Shown: piece by piece, positions 51,703 through 62,663 of the stretch
Position numbering within the stretch: position 1 is the stretch's first letter
Layout of the letters: each line of letters starts with the position of its first letter
Assembly (NCBI RefSeq): GCF_000975265.2
Contig: NZ_CP083405.1
Span: forward strand, 2,480,001 to 2,544,000
DNA length: 64,000 bases
Origin: Mycobacterium lepromatosis
Lineage (GTDB): Bacteria > Actinomycetota > Actinomycetes > Mycobacteriales > Mycobacteriaceae
Reading direction: 5' to 3'
The notes under the pieces: model-generated
Seen by the model: only the letters and a program-made list of their open reading frames with translations
The model's database searches: none
What the model was told of the DNA's origin: nothing
Position numbers and translations under genes: made by a program

Positions 51703-53235
51703 TCAGGACACATCGACCCAACCCAACGTCCGCTGCACGGCTTTACGCCAACCGGCATACTCCGCGGCACGCTTGTCCTCATCCCACGTCGGCGTCCAAC
51801 GCTTATCCTCTTGCCAATTGGCCCGTAGGTCTGACGGACCAGCCCAAAACCCGACCGCTAGACCAGCCGCATAGGCAGAACCCAGCGCAGTAGTCTCAGC
51901 AACTACCGGGCGTACCACGTCCACACCCAGCACATCGGCCTGAATCTGCATACACAAGTCGTTGCCGGTGATACCACCGTCGACCTTCAAGACACCAAGG
52001 CGCACACCAGAATCTGCTGCCATCGCATCCACCACGTCCCGACTCTGATAGCAGATAGCTTCCAACGTCGCACGAGCCAGGTGCGCGTTGGTGTTAAACC
52101 GTGACAGCCCGACAATTGCGCCTCGTGCATCGGACCGCCAATACGGGGAAAACAACCCGGAAAATGCCGGTACGAAATACACCCCACCATTGTCAGCGAC
52201 CTGACTGGCCAGCGATTCGCTTTGAACAGCGCCGCTAATGATGCCCAGCTGATCACGTAACCACTGCACCGCTGAGCCAGTCACCGCAATCGAACCCTCA
52301 AGCGCGTAAACGGGCTTGGCATCACCGAACTGATAGCAGATGGTGGTCAACAGGCCATTAGCGGATCTCACGATCTCCTCACCGGTATTAAGTATCAAAA
52401 AATTGCCGGTGCCGTAAGTGTTTTTCGCTTCTCCCGCTTCTAAACACACCTGACCAACCATCGCCGCATGCTGGTCACCCAGGACCCCGGTGATCGGCAC
52501 TTCACCACCGACAGGTCCATCCGCCAAAGTGACACCGTAGGGCTGCAGCGGTGACGACGACTCGATCGTCGGCAGCATCGCCCGAGGGATGGAAAAGAAC
52601 GACAACAGCTCGTCATCCCAATCTAGCGTCTCTAAGTCCATTAGCATGGTCCGGCTAGCGTTGGTCACATCGGTGACGTGTACGCCGCCCCGCGGACCAC
52701 CGGTCAGATTCCACAATAACCAGGTATCAGGAGTGCCGAAGAGTGCGTCACCGTTTTCAGCGGCAGCACCCACCCCGTCGACGTTCTCTAGGATCCATTG
52801 CAATTTCCCGCCGGAGAAATAGGTCGCCGGCGGCAGGCCGGCTTTGCGGCGGATCACCTCTCCGCGGCCATCTCGGTCAAGCGCAACTGCAATACGGTCA
52901 GTGCGGGTGTCTTGCCAGACGATCGCGTTGCAATACGGTCGTCCGGTGTTCCGATTCCATACCAGGGTCGTTTCCCGTTGATTGGTAATTCCAAGCGCTG
53001 CAATATCTTTAGCTGAAAAATTGGTGGTGTTTAGCACCGACATCAGCACTGACGCTGTGCGCTCCCAAATCTCGACGGGATTGTGTTCGACCCAGCCGGC
53101 CCGGGGCAAGATTTGCTCGTGCTCAAGCTGGTGGCGGGCCACCTCGGCACCATTGTGATCGAAGATCATGCAGCGGGTGCTGGTGGTACCCTGGTCGATG
53201 GCGGCTATGAATTCAGCGAACTCGGCCAACTGCAC
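51703..53235 (-). CDS. glpK: Glycerol kinase (Rv3696c)
   Basis: 510 residues. FGGY-kinase N-terminus [19 protein letters not shown] (phosphate-binding loop), [58 protein letters not shown] and [20 protein letters not shown]. It phosphorylates glycerol to sn-glycerol 3-phosphate. The start is taken as GTG at 53235; AAGGAG lies very close to it, so the TTG two codons later (53229) is an alternative. Full length relative to Mtb (517). Its survival contrasts with the loss of gpdA1 in this window, so glycerol is one remaining route to glycerol 3-phosphate. Confidence 0.95.
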   Translation of the reverse strand: MQLAEFAEFIAAIDQGTTSTRCMIFDHNGAEVARHQLEHEQILPRAGWVEHNPVEIWERTASVLMSVLNTTNFSAKDIAALGITNQRETTLVWNRNTGRPYCNAIVWQDTRTDRIAVALDRDGRGEVIRRKAGLPPATYFSGGKLQWILENVDGVGAAAENGDALFGTPDTWLLWNLTGGPRGGVHVTDVTNASRTMLMDLETLDWDDELLSFFSIPRAMLPTIESSSPLQPYGVTLADGPVGGEVPITGVLGDQHAAMVGQVCLEAGEAKNTYGTGNFLILNTGEEIVRSANGLLTTICYQFGDAKPVYALEGSIAVTGSAVQWLRDQLGIISGAVQSESLASQVADNGGVYFVPAFSGLFSPYWRSDARGAIVGLSRFNTNAHLARATLEAICYQSRDVVDAMAADSGVRLGVLKVDGGITGNDLCMQIQADVLGVDVVRPVVAETTALGSAYAAGLAVGFWAGPSDLRANWQEDKRWTPTWDEDKRAAEYAGWRKAVQRTLGWVDVS

Positions 53236-53329
53236 TCCTTCGACGTGAACTGTGACACTTCATGGTCCATGTTGGTCTACCAACCGGTTGTCACCAGCGC
53301 AGGTAAGCCTGTCACCCTTGCTTTACCGC

Positions 53330-54060
53330 CAGTAAACCTGTTGCATCTACAATGCGGAGGGAAGTCAAGCGCACCACGTATAATCGCACGCATCAGCGAG
53401 AATATCAGCGCAAGATGGCATGGTATTTGGACACCCTCGAAACGAAGCTTGCGCAGTGCCAGTTCGATGCCAACTGGGTGCTTACCTGCATAGAGGCCGA
53501 ATGTAACCTTGCCAACGCTGACCGCTAGCCCACCAGTTCGAACCGGCATATGCTGGACACCAGCGACAATCCCCTACCAAAGCGAATTATGATCTTAAGA
53601 GATCGAATTCACGTTATAGCCCGGACACTGCCCTGACACATCAGCCTGGCTCTTAGAGAACGAAGTGCGCACCAGCCTGAACGATGCTGACAACAAGGCG
53701 AAGTCTGGCGTGACCCATATCGTCAGCCAGAACATCTGATCGACGGCTGGATGAGCTACTCAGCGCGGTATGCGGCCTTCAATGAGTCGATCTTCCGCAC
53801 CCGCGACGAGGACATCCCCATCCAACATTGCACTACGAACAAAATATTATATTTATATTCGGTGGCACCGATTGGTGTACAATGCTGTCGACGGATGCCC
53901 GTATCTGCTGTTGGAGAGCCGGTGTGGCCAACAGAGACTACCGTCGTTTACATGTCTGCGAATTCAGCATTCTACTACGGCATGTTACACAGCATTTCCG
54001 AATAGGAGCGTCCCCTGTGGGCCAAGATGAGTTTCTTTGCACCACAGGAAAATTTCTGTG
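53330..54060 (+). pseudogene. Unassigned relic (position of Rv3698)
   Basis: Pieces KMAWYLDTLETKLAQCQFDA near 53420, NWVLTCIEAECNLANADR near 53480 and, near 53750-53900, WMSYSARYAAFNESIFRTRD with YSVAPIGVQ show one or two dead plus-strand genes. Gene order would suit Rv3698, but I cannot confirm it from memory of that sequence. Confidence 0.4.
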
Positions 54061-54189
54061 ATTCTGCCCTAAATAGGATAAACTTCCAGCTGCAGTGGTC
54101 AAGATGCCACTACAGTACTGTAAGCACATACATGCCAAAGCACCAGTACACACCTAGATCAGGTAACCACGCGTACGTTGGGAACTGTG

Positions 54190-54740
54190 TAATCTGAAGT
54201 AATGGACTGAGACAGCGACTATCGGGGACAGGGCCAATTCGAAGATCTGCAGCCGCGGAATAGCGTTGAGTCGCAGCAGGAGTTGGTTGCACTGATGGCA
54301 GCAGGCAAATTCCGCAGCGACGTGTTGGGTGCCGGCTACGGGTTTGCTGCGCTGTAGTTGGCGCTGGCCGCCGATGGTTACACCGTGGTAAGCATCGATC
54401 CCACACTCACCCGTGGTCGCGGCGGCCAAAAGGGCAGACCAGGAATGCGGGTTGGCCACCACCAACTTCATACAGGCCGATATCCCTGCGTTGATCTGCC
54501 ATGACAGCCGGTTCAATACTGTGGTCGACAACACGCTGTTGCCTTCGTTGCCGGTGGAGAGTCGCGATGGGTACCTAAGTCCGGTGCACCGCGCGGGCAG
54601 CCCCGGGCACCAGCCATTAAGTGCTGGTGTTCGCCAAGGGCCTGCTTTCCAGCTCGGCGGGAAAGCAGGCCCAATAAAGTCGACGAAACCGACCAGTCCG
54701 ACGTTGCCACCCGCGGTCAATACAACGTAGCCGCTTGAGC
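54190..54740 (+). pseudogene. SAM-dependent methyltransferase relic (Rv3699-like)
   Basis: PQELVALMAAGKFRS, LGAGYGFAALLALAADGYTV-like motif I near 54330, then QECGLATTNFIQADIPALIC, HDSRFNTVVDNTLLPSLPVE, SRDGYLSPVHRA near 54430-54590, and RPNKVDETDQSDV. Matches Rv3699, a class I methyltransferase. Stops near 54355 and frameshifts break it; a 13-bp hairpin has rewritten 54638-54672. Confidence 0.82.
54638..54672. repeat. Perfect 13-bp inverted repeat, 9-nt loop
   Basis: Arms 54638-54650 and 54660-54672 are exact reverse complements inside the Rv3699 relic. The ancestral codons here (K-G-A-F-P-A-E-L-E-T-K-P) would already form an imperfect palindrome. Confidence 0.93.
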
Positions 54741-55034
54741 ACCCAGCGTCTGATAGTCTTGCGTGTTTACAGAAAACAACGCCGCTATGGCCACTGACAC
54801 CTCACCGACACCAGCCACGACCCCCCGCGGTCGAGGCCGCCACGGTCATGTTAGCAGCACTGATAGCAGAGCCGATACTCGCCAAATCCTTCGCGGCCGC
54901 TGCTACTATCTCCGACTAAACATAGAAGTACACATCGACGACTTTCTCGCTCGATATTCATCAAGCAATTGTCCAAAGCGCTAGAGAACAGAGCCTGCCC
55001 CCGGAGACGACGTTCTCTTTTTGCCGCGGTGTTC

Positions 55035-56130
55035 AGCGGCACCAGGTAGCCGTGGTTGCACTCTCCAACACCTCGACGAAGAACACACCGGTCGTCAGCA
55101 GTGGTATGGGCGCACGGTGAAATCTGCAATACCGGAGCGTTCCGCTGCAGAGGCGATCGCTCCACCGAAGCAGAGATGATCAAAATCCGCCGTTCGACTA
55201 ACAGCCACGCCAGCACCGCCTGGGTATCGGCACCTTCATCCGAGGCCAGGGTATGATTGCACTCGACTCGTCAACCTCCTCGACCACTCAATCACCCAGC
55301 ACACATCGGCCAGCATCGTCCGGCTAATACTAGCCCAGCGCGGCCAAGTGCGCCCGCATAGTCGCCGATCCGCATGCTAAATGTTCACCCAGAACTACCA
55401 AAACCCAATCGAACAGTGACATTGGCCTCGCCAGTTCGAGTTGTTGGGCCATCGTCAGATTCGTCTACGCCTACTCCGAGACCGCTAGTCTCGGGTGCAA
55501 CCACTGCATCAGCTCAGTACGCATAGATAGCAAGTAAGCCCACGCCACGCAGCCTTGCGATCCACTTGTGCGACAACGCGCAGGTCACACCCGCGCCAAC
55601 GGTGCAGTTCATCTGGCCCAGCACTTGGTCGGCGTCAACTACCAGCGGCAATCCCAACCCGATGCAGAGTTGCGCCATCATCGACAGCTGGTCGCAGCCA
55701 GAGCGAAAGTCGCGTCGTCAAGCGCTAACTTGCCATCCGCGAGGGTGGGCAACGGTCGGTGATCGAATCGGTGTGCAGCTATCACGGCCAGGTTGGGATC
55801 GTATTCGCCGTTCGAGCAGACTAGCGTCCTTTGACCTGCTAGCCTTGTCTGCCAACTGCCAAACAGCAAGTCCAGCATATGCAGCGATTCGGTTGTGAAC
55901 ACCACTTCAGCGTCGGGCATATCACGCAACGCGACGACCTAGGCACGCCCGGCATTAAACACAGGGGTGACGGCCTCATCGACTACAATCTTAGCTTCTA
56001 ACCTTGCGTGTTGGGAGATAAGCGTCCAGGACCGCGAAACTCTGACGCGTGCAAGCCACACTGCCCAAATGCAGCCCAGCGACGGGTAGACCGCCCGCCA
56101 TCGGTCGGGCAACGAATCGGTACCGTTAAC
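55035..56130 (-). pseudogene. egtE: Ergothioneine biosynthesis PLP C-S lyase relic (Rv3700c)
   Basis: Start NGTDSLPDRWRAVYPSLGC near 56120, then [58 protein letters not shown] near 55680-55920, [24 protein letters not shown] near 55600, and AWLLVERRILIISASVERSP with PVLQISPCAHTTADD near 55100-55210. EgtE releases ergothioneine from its sulfoxide. Frameshifts at several points. Confidence 0.85.
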
Positions 56131-57015
56131 CTGTTCGCTAACGACAAACCCAAAATCGCCAGCACTATCCAGTCGACCACTGTACGCGATCCATACCCAC
56201 CCCAATCAAATCGGCATTCATCCCATACGAGCGGAACTTGCATGAAACTTCGGTGAGCATTCCCTCTTAGGCCGCGAAGTCGGCGCTCAGGTCGAGCGCA
56301 CCGATCCGCACCTGCCTGCTCCGCTTGGCTTCCAACCACATATCGATGTCAGCAGTCGACGTGCCGGTGTCAACGTCAAGTGCCCAGTTGATCACCGCCA
56401 ACACATTGCGGTTAAACCGGGCAGTCACCCCGGCAGCGTTGTCGTAAACACGTACCAGCCGAGCAGCGTCCTGGACCAGGTACAGTACCCAGCAGCAGAC
56501 TGCCTCCGGGCTGCATTACTGTAACTAAGGTCACGAGGAATTCAGCGCGTGGTTCGGGCGTGAGGTTGCCGATCGTCAACACCAAAAACATGAACGTACG
56601 TCTCTCATAGGTGGTAACCTCGGCTAGATGTTCTTTGAAATCGCCGCAGATAACTTTGATCTCGACGCCTGAGTGCTCGTGCTGAATGGCGGTTGCTGCT
56701 GCCGACAGCATGCTGGCATCGACGTCAAACAGTACGAATTTACGCAGCACGCCCAACAACAGTCCGGTCTCCTCCGACGTTCCGCTTACCAAGTACACCA
56801 AGGTGTCGGCTTCGCTAGCGGAAGCGATTTCAGCTTATCGGTAATGCGGGATCTCGGTGGCGGAGTGGGTCGGATAGTACTCGGGCAACCGAGTGGTCTG
56901 ATCGAACAGATAGATTCCCACTGGGTCATAGAATAACTTTGTGCAGAAACAACTTCAGTGTCTTTTGCACACTGTCGAACACAGCGCGACGCAAAACGTG
57001 ATACACTGAATCTGA
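56130..57015 (-). pseudogene. egtD: Histidine N-alpha-methyltransferase relic (Rv3701c)
   Basis: YDP...[17 protein letters not shown] near 56890, then an open run [58 protein letters not shown] and [20 protein letters not shown] (56520-56790), the SAM-binding core of EgtD, and SAGDFGFVVSEQV at the C-terminus. EgtD trimethylates histidine to hercynine, the committed step. Dead by frameshifts. Confidence 0.87.
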
Positions 57016-57059
57016 GCAGCGTTAGTTGACCAATGATAGTATTATTGATGAACTTTTGG

Positions 57060-57755
57060 GATAATCCAAGGACGTCAATCTGGCATCATTCGAAGTGACT
57101 TCGACGAGGTAGCGATCAGAACTTCCTCCTAGTCGTAGACATCGTCATACGGCTCACTGGACAACACCACGCCGTTGTTGCAGCGCAAAATGATACAGTG
57201 TATCTCCCTAGACAGGGATCAACAACTGAGAATCATTGGTGGCAAGCATGTTCGGTCGTTAACCCCGGTTCGGCGTACGGGATCTGCACGACGGTTTCAC
57301 CCATCAGATCGAGCCCACGAGCGAACAGGGTGCACGCGAATATAGATCTATCACAAACTGATTCGACGTATGAGCTAGGTTGCAGCGCAGCACGGTCGAC
57401 AACACTGTTGTGCAACAACAACCAAAGCCGTGAGTGAACGGTGCGGTTGCGCTAGCTTCAATCGGCATGCCGACACTGATCGAGCGCAGCACTGACGCTA
57501 TCGAGTCGAACTATGCATCAGCCCACAACGGCGCAGAGCTGCGCCATTGTCAAGGACTCTGGCCATGCAAAAAGCTATCGAAAAACCCTACACCCCAACC
57601 GTCGGCGTTCTCAGCCCGTGCTTTTGCCGACGCGGAGCACAAAACTGCACCCCAAAGACTGTGCGACGGGTCTAGCACCACCGAGGACATTGTGACTTCT
57701 GCTCCCAGCCGCCCCAAATGACGACGTATCAAACGCCCCATGCCAACCGAAGACC
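57060..57755 (-). pseudogene. egtC: Gamma-glutamyl hercynylcysteine sulfoxide hydrolase relic (Rv3702c)
   Basis: RRHLGRLGAEVTMSSVVLDP near 57720 (the catalytic N-terminal Cys that follows Met in EgtC is not readable), NADGWGVGFFDS near 57590, SISVGMPIEASATAPFTHGF near 57450, HNSVVDRAALQPSS and LVEVTSNDARLTSLD near 57090. Class II glutamine amidotransferase fold. Broken by stops and shifts. Confidence 0.82.
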
Positions 57756-58995
57756 GCAGAAGATCTGACGGCGAGCCAGATGACTCCAGTTGCGGAAGCT
57801 GGGAAGCAGGATGTCAGGCTCCACGGCCCAGTATCCACACCGCAACACCCGATAGTCGCTGTCGAAGAACGGCTGCAAGTAACGCTCATTGGAGCATAGG
57901 AACAAACCCAGTCCAGGGCCACAACGGCGAAATCGTCCACGCCCAGACAGCGCCCAGTACCTATTGCGATCCCGCAGACCTACGCTCCGGCTGGGTTAAG
58001 CGCCAGACGCAGTGCGGGCCACCCAGGTTGGCACGGGCTACCATCGACTCCTCAGCTCCCCACGGGGTAGCAACGCCGGTGTTCGTCGCCGAATCCCACG
58101 TACAGGCTTTCTCCCACTCCGTCTCGGTAGTGCCAGCCGCGCGCCGACCCAGGCTACGTAGGCTTCGGTTTCAAAATAATATTGGAGACATATTGCACCG
58201 GCTCGCCAGTCAGACTGTCTTCGACATAGCCAAACCTGATGCGGGTGCACCCGTCGGAAAGCCAGAATTGTGGGTGGTCAGGCCCGTGTACTTTCGGTAC
58301 TGCCAGCCACGCGTCGACTACCATAGCGAGTCGGCTGTAGCCGCCGTCGTCGATGAAGTGTTGCCATTCGTCATTGACAACCAGAAACCGGCTAAGCTAG
58401 AACACTGGTACGACGACGTGGGCTGGGCACTCATTGTCCAACGAATACGGGTCGCTGGCGGCTTCGACGCCCAGCACTAACGGGCCGGCGGATACGGGCG
58501 CCGACGCTCCTGCCATTCCAACTCCGCTCGGCAAAGTAGGACGTATCATGCAACAGCTCCGCCCCGACGCACAGATTTAAGGCCTGCAGCAGGGTTTCGT
58601 CGTATTGGTTTTCGTGACTTACCATCATGCCGAATGCGAAGACCGCTTCGTCAGCAACAGAGTCGTCAGGTAAAAGCATCGAAAGTACCGCAAGAAACCT
58701 ACCACATGGTGCGGTAATAGGACTGCACCCGTTCCGGAGACAGCATCGGTAATTCAACACCATTGACACGGAAATGCTTAAAGGTGTCGGAAAGACCCTT
58801 GAAGGCCAGCGGCAATATCCCGTGCTGATTCGGGTCATCGCCCCTCAGCAGCCACAGCTTTTCCTGTTAACTAATGTGCACCAAGTCCCACGCAAGTGGG
58901 CTCATCAACAGATCGTAATGCCAGCCATTCGGCGTCGTCGAAATTGACTAGCCACAACGTCCGCATCTGGGCAACCGGTGTCAGATCGCCGGCTA
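57756..58995 (-). pseudogene. egtB: Hercynylcysteine sulfoxide synthase relic (Rv3703c)
   Basis: SPLAWDLVHISQ-like DinB region near 58880, [20 protein letters not shown] (the HxxxH-type iron-binding helix of EgtB) near 58610, and the formylglycine-generating-like C-domain near 57900-58450. Frameshifts throughout. EgtB joins hercynine and gamma-glutamylcysteine using O2 and iron. Confidence 0.8.
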
Positions 58996-58999
58996 GCTG

Positions 59000-60240
59000 C
59001 CCAGGATGTCACAGCTTCCTTGGGTCCACCGCACGGCTTCGGCTACCGTAGCCGCGATGCCGTACTTGATTACCCGATCGGAACAGTGGTCGCCAGGACA
59101 GTGCCCCTGCTTCAACCCTGCGAACCAGTCGCTCTATCGCGTGGTTGAACTTTACCAGGGCGTTTGCAACGGCGACGGACGCACATTGGTTGACCGCCGC
59201 TTACAACAGCCGCCAGTCACGCAAACCAACCCAAGCCGCGGTGTCCCAAGCGGTGGCCGCCGGTTCAACAGCCTCAGCCACGATGTCGGCCGGCAGCCGG
59301 ATCGTCGAACAGAGCAATCAGAGTGAACGCCAGGGCGGACAAGAAGACATCCGGTGAACTATAAAAAGATAGCGAATTTCCAGCCACTGCCGTGGGCAGA
59401 CCGGTGTGAACACGGTCGTTAAGTATATAATTATGGGTCGGACGGCGGTAGTTGGCTAGGACCAAACCTTCTGATTCAGCCGGTAAAGACCGCTATAGTA
59501 CGCGACTGCGGGTAGGTCCGTGATGTCCAGATTGTGTGCCAGCATCATCGACGGCTTGAGTGCACAGCAAGCCCAGGCGGTGCAGAGGGTCACGGCCACT
59601 GGCCGGGTCTACAACCTGCAGCGGGGTGCGGGTTGTAGAAGCGGCCAGAGAATTCCCCACCAAACTATCGGGAAGTTGGCGACGATCACAATCGTAGTGG
59701 GCCCCAGGGCATGCACCAACCACATCTGCACCACCCATGTGGCTTGTGTCCCGGCGTCTACGTTGACCTGAACCCAGGTGACCGACGTCATCATCGCCAG
59801 CATCCGCCACCCACGAGTTACTGACAGCGAAGAACTACTCCGTCACGCGGTAACGCGCACCGGGGGTAACGCGCTCGACTAGCTGCCACGAGTCCGCGCA
59901 GGAAAACAGCTCCAACCCACCGTCGGCCAGCGGACCGGACAGTTCGACGACGTCACCGGGTTCGACGCTGATCACGCTAACGCTCGGCAGCGAGCTAAGT
60001 CACTGCAAAACCGCGATATTTTCGTCCCAGCCAGACCTGCGCCGCGGATCAGCCGGATCGTAGCGTACGCCTCCATTTCTAGACTCATCCGGCACAGCAA
60101 TGCATCGACTCAGAAAGCCGTCAGCAATTGATTGGGCGGCAGCCGAGCAACTGGCCATCAGTATACTACGATCAATCTTCTCCGGGTCCGAGCAGGTCTT
60201 GCGGACCGCTTACGAAGGAGCTATCGGAACGATAGTTGCC
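59000..60240 (-). pseudogene. egtA: Gamma-glutamylcysteine synthetase relic (Rv3704c)
   Basis: LQWLSSLPSVSVISVEPGDV with VELSGPLADGG near 59930-60010, VTWVQVNVDAGTQATWVVQM and WLVHALGPTTIVIVANFP near 59690-59780, and FYSSPDVFLSALAFTLIALF with DDPAAG near 59300 match EgtA in order. A compensating set of frameshifts and stops is present. EgtA supplies gamma-glutamylcysteine as sulfur donor. Confidence 0.85.
59608..59639. repeat. 13-bp inverted repeat with one mismatch
   Basis: Arms 59608-59620 and 59627-59639 pair over 13 positions with one mismatch around a 6-nt GC-rich loop, within the egtA relic. A likely older relative of the perfect hairpins. Confidence 0.8.
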
Positions 60241-60330
60241 ACCTTATTTTCATCATGAAAACCGCCCAACATATTTGATGTCTCGTACTTTTGGTCGTAC
60301 GACGTATGTGGGTGCCCAAATTCTCCCACG

Positions 60331-60990
60331 CTATTGACCCAACGCATTCTGCATCGCCCCGGCCAAGACGTTGACCGCGGGACCCGCGTTGCCAGGTTGG
60401 CAAACTTTCGTCTGCAGCAACACGTTTTCACGCAGCCGGGTTTGTACGAAACACCGACGATCGGTTCCCGCCTCCTGCTTAGTCCAATTCGCGTCGGTAT
60501 CGGTAGGCACGCCACCCACGAACGACCAAACCTGGGTTGTTCCGTTATCCAGGTGCATCGCAGTGGTCTGTCCCGAGCAACCTACGGTCCGGTCCACGAC
60601 CCGATGAAAAGCCCGTACCGCAGCGTCATTAGTAGCAAATACCCCAATCGCCTGCTTTACGAAGTGCGTCTGGTCATTAGCCGACGTCTGGGTAATAGCT
60701 CCGTTGAACGAAGCTAAGTCAAGGTCGTGGTATACCTCAGGCAACCCGATGTCCGCCCAGTTGTTGCACATCGGTAGGTCTACCGAGTACGTCTGCAACG
60801 GCTCGGTTACCACCGACTCCCACCCCATGGATCGACCGACGATATTGCCTACCGAGCCCTTGCCGAGGACCGCATATAACACAACTCCCGGTTCGGAGGG
60901 GTGCGCGCTCGCGACCGGTACCCCCAGCGCCGCCCCTAGGGCCAGAACGACATTCATAACCACAGCCGATATCCGTATCGCCCAGTTCAC
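60331..60990 (-). CDS. Exported PknH-like sensor-domain protein (Rv3705c-like)
   Basis: 219 residues from a GTG at 60990 (VNWAIRISAVVMNVVLALGA), chosen because it lines up with the Mtb start; the frame is open to 61113. A signal peptide (ISAVVMNVVLALGAALG, cleavage after ASA) precedes a PknH-extracellular-like domain with DLPMCNNWADIGLPEVYHDL, GVFATNDAAVRAFHRVVDRT, VGCSGQTTAMHLDNGTTQVW and CFVQTRLRENVLLQTKVCQP, whose cysteines form two disulfides in relatives. Probably ligand-binding in the periplasm; ligand unknown. It sits just upstream of the dead egt operon on the same strand. Confidence 0.9.
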   Translation of the reverse strand: MNWAIRISAVVMNVVLALGAALGVPVASAHPSEPGVVLYAVLGKGSVGNIVGRSMGWESVVTEPLQTYSVDLPMCNNWADIGLPEVYHDLDLASFNGAITQTSANDQTHFVKQAIGVFATNDAAVRAFHRVVDRTVGCSGQTTAMHLDNGTTQVWSFVGGVPTDTDANWTKQEAGTDRRCFVQTRLRENVLLQTKVCQPGNAGPAVNVLAGAMQNALGQ

Positions 60991-61432
60991 CAGCCCGGCT
61001 GCACCATGGCCGAGGCATCGAAAATGATAGAAGCCATCCACTGGCTTCCGGTGGCCATCGCAGCGGCCGACAGTCGCTGTGGATTCCATGGTGTAACGGA
61101 CTTCGATTGTCATGGGTCCCGATCATGCCAGTCCGACGCTGAGCAGCGAATGGCGGCAAGAACTACCGTCTACAGCGGCGCGCGACGGGTCGGCCTGGGG
61201 GTCCGCTGTGAGAGTTGGGCGCCTAGATCTAAGCTGGACGAACTCACGAAAATCCCTAAGAAACATAGTAATTTATCATTTCGTAACCCGGAAACCAGCT
61301 TCGATGGTCGGAATACGATTGGTCGTCAAGCACTTTCAACACGATGCCCTTCCGCCCACGCCCCCGCCAGGGTGCCAGGCCGGCGGTTGCGCAAGATCCC
61401 CATTTCTGTTCGATGTCCCGACCGGGTACCCG

Positions 61433-61780
61433 CTAGGGCCATGCTGGCGCAGTACTGGAAGGTGGGATCGCTGGTAATTGACTAGGATCACCTGGTGCCC
61501 AAAAATACCCCGGCCCGACACACGGATCAGGAGGTCCTTCAGAGTTTGAACATGCCGTGGTCATAGCGATCATGGCAGAGGATGGTGAAGGCCCCACCAC
61601 GGCGGCCAAGAAGAACACGACTGCGAAGACGAACACGATCCCGACGACGATGGTGACCCAGGCCGCGACTTAAAAGATGAAGATCTTGGGGGGCTTGTAT
61701 GGTGGCGTCTCTGCTACAGGAAGCGCCGGTGCTGTTGCAGTCGAAGTCTGCACGGTTGGGGTTTCAGATGTTTCACTCAT
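61433..61780 (-). pseudogene. Small membrane protein with internal stop (Rv3705A-like)
   Basis: ATG at 61780: MSETSETPTVQTSTATAPAL, PPYKPPKIFIF, then TAA at 61672-61670 (codon 37), then in the same frame VAAWVTIVVGIVFVFAVVFF LA, one transmembrane helix, and a Pro/Ser-rich end at 61433. Compared with Mtb (K-I-F-K-V-A-A-W) a few bases were added and created the stop. Otherwise the frame is intact, so the lesion is young. Confidence 0.75.
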
Positions 61781-61789
61781 GAGACGCAT

Positions 61790-62660
61790 GATGCCAGGGT
61801 AAACAATATTTTGGCTTGGCGTTACTTAATTTGTAGAAGCCGTAAACTCACGCAACTTCTTGCCTGGCACAACCGCCAAAGCCACAGTGCTGCCGGGACG
61901 TCGTGTGCCGAAATTGAGCTGTCCGATCTGCGATAGTGGGCTATGTGCCGGCACAAGCATAAATAACACTGTTTGTTTGTCGACGTTCTGGCCCATAACA
62001 GCAAACCACAAGCCGAAGTCTCGTAAGCTATCCGTGCGTAAGGCGGCCGTGGCTACCAAAGAAAAAACCGACCGGTCCGTCGGTCGATATCCAAATGACG
62101 AAACTCACTGAATCGCAGCTAGACTCCCGAGTCAGGCAAGGAGTACGGAGACGTCGCGGTGTGTCCAGACGCATGGTAAATGTGACTTTGTGTCCTCCGG
62201 CCTCCCGGGTGGGCATCTGGTGGTGCCGAGCGAAGTTGTGGTTCGCTTCATATGGAGTGCAGCGAATCCGTGAGCTGGGGGTATTTTTGCCCGCGGAGGT
62301 GATTCTTTGCCGGCAGCCATTGGCCCGCAGTCCGGTTGTCATGGCCCGCAAACATTCATAGCGAGTCATCGAAAGCTGCTGGCCGGGATCGAGTACACAA
62401 CCACGTCCGGGACCCTGGCGTCGGTGGACAAATCGATGATGTTTGCATGGCCGACCTAGGCCCTGGTCGACGCAGGCCTATCCGGGCTGTGTGCGGGCCG
62501 TGCGCTCATCCGACAAGATAAAGTACACACTGGCGCTAGAGGCGAGTTATCGGGTAGGTGGTCGAATGGTTTACAAACTTGTCATGGTCGGCGGTTAGAT
62601 TGACCTCAGCGGTCAACCTATTGGCCTCCCAAAGCGGTATTCTTTAGCTCACCGCGTCAC
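61790..62660. other. Decayed stretch, no gene recognised
   Basis: A minus-strand piece LVPAHSPLSQIGQLNFGTRR with PGSTVALAVVPGKKLREF (61830-61960) looks like the end of a lost protein. The rest has stops in all frames. Mtb has Rv3706c-Rv3707c at this position. Confidence 0.35.
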
Positions 62661-62663
62661 TGA

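Noticed and set aside
57740..58480. A 246-codon plus-strand open frame within egtB/egtC
   Set aside because: Shadow of the dead egt genes; translated sequence shows no domain and opposite-strand motifs are clear.
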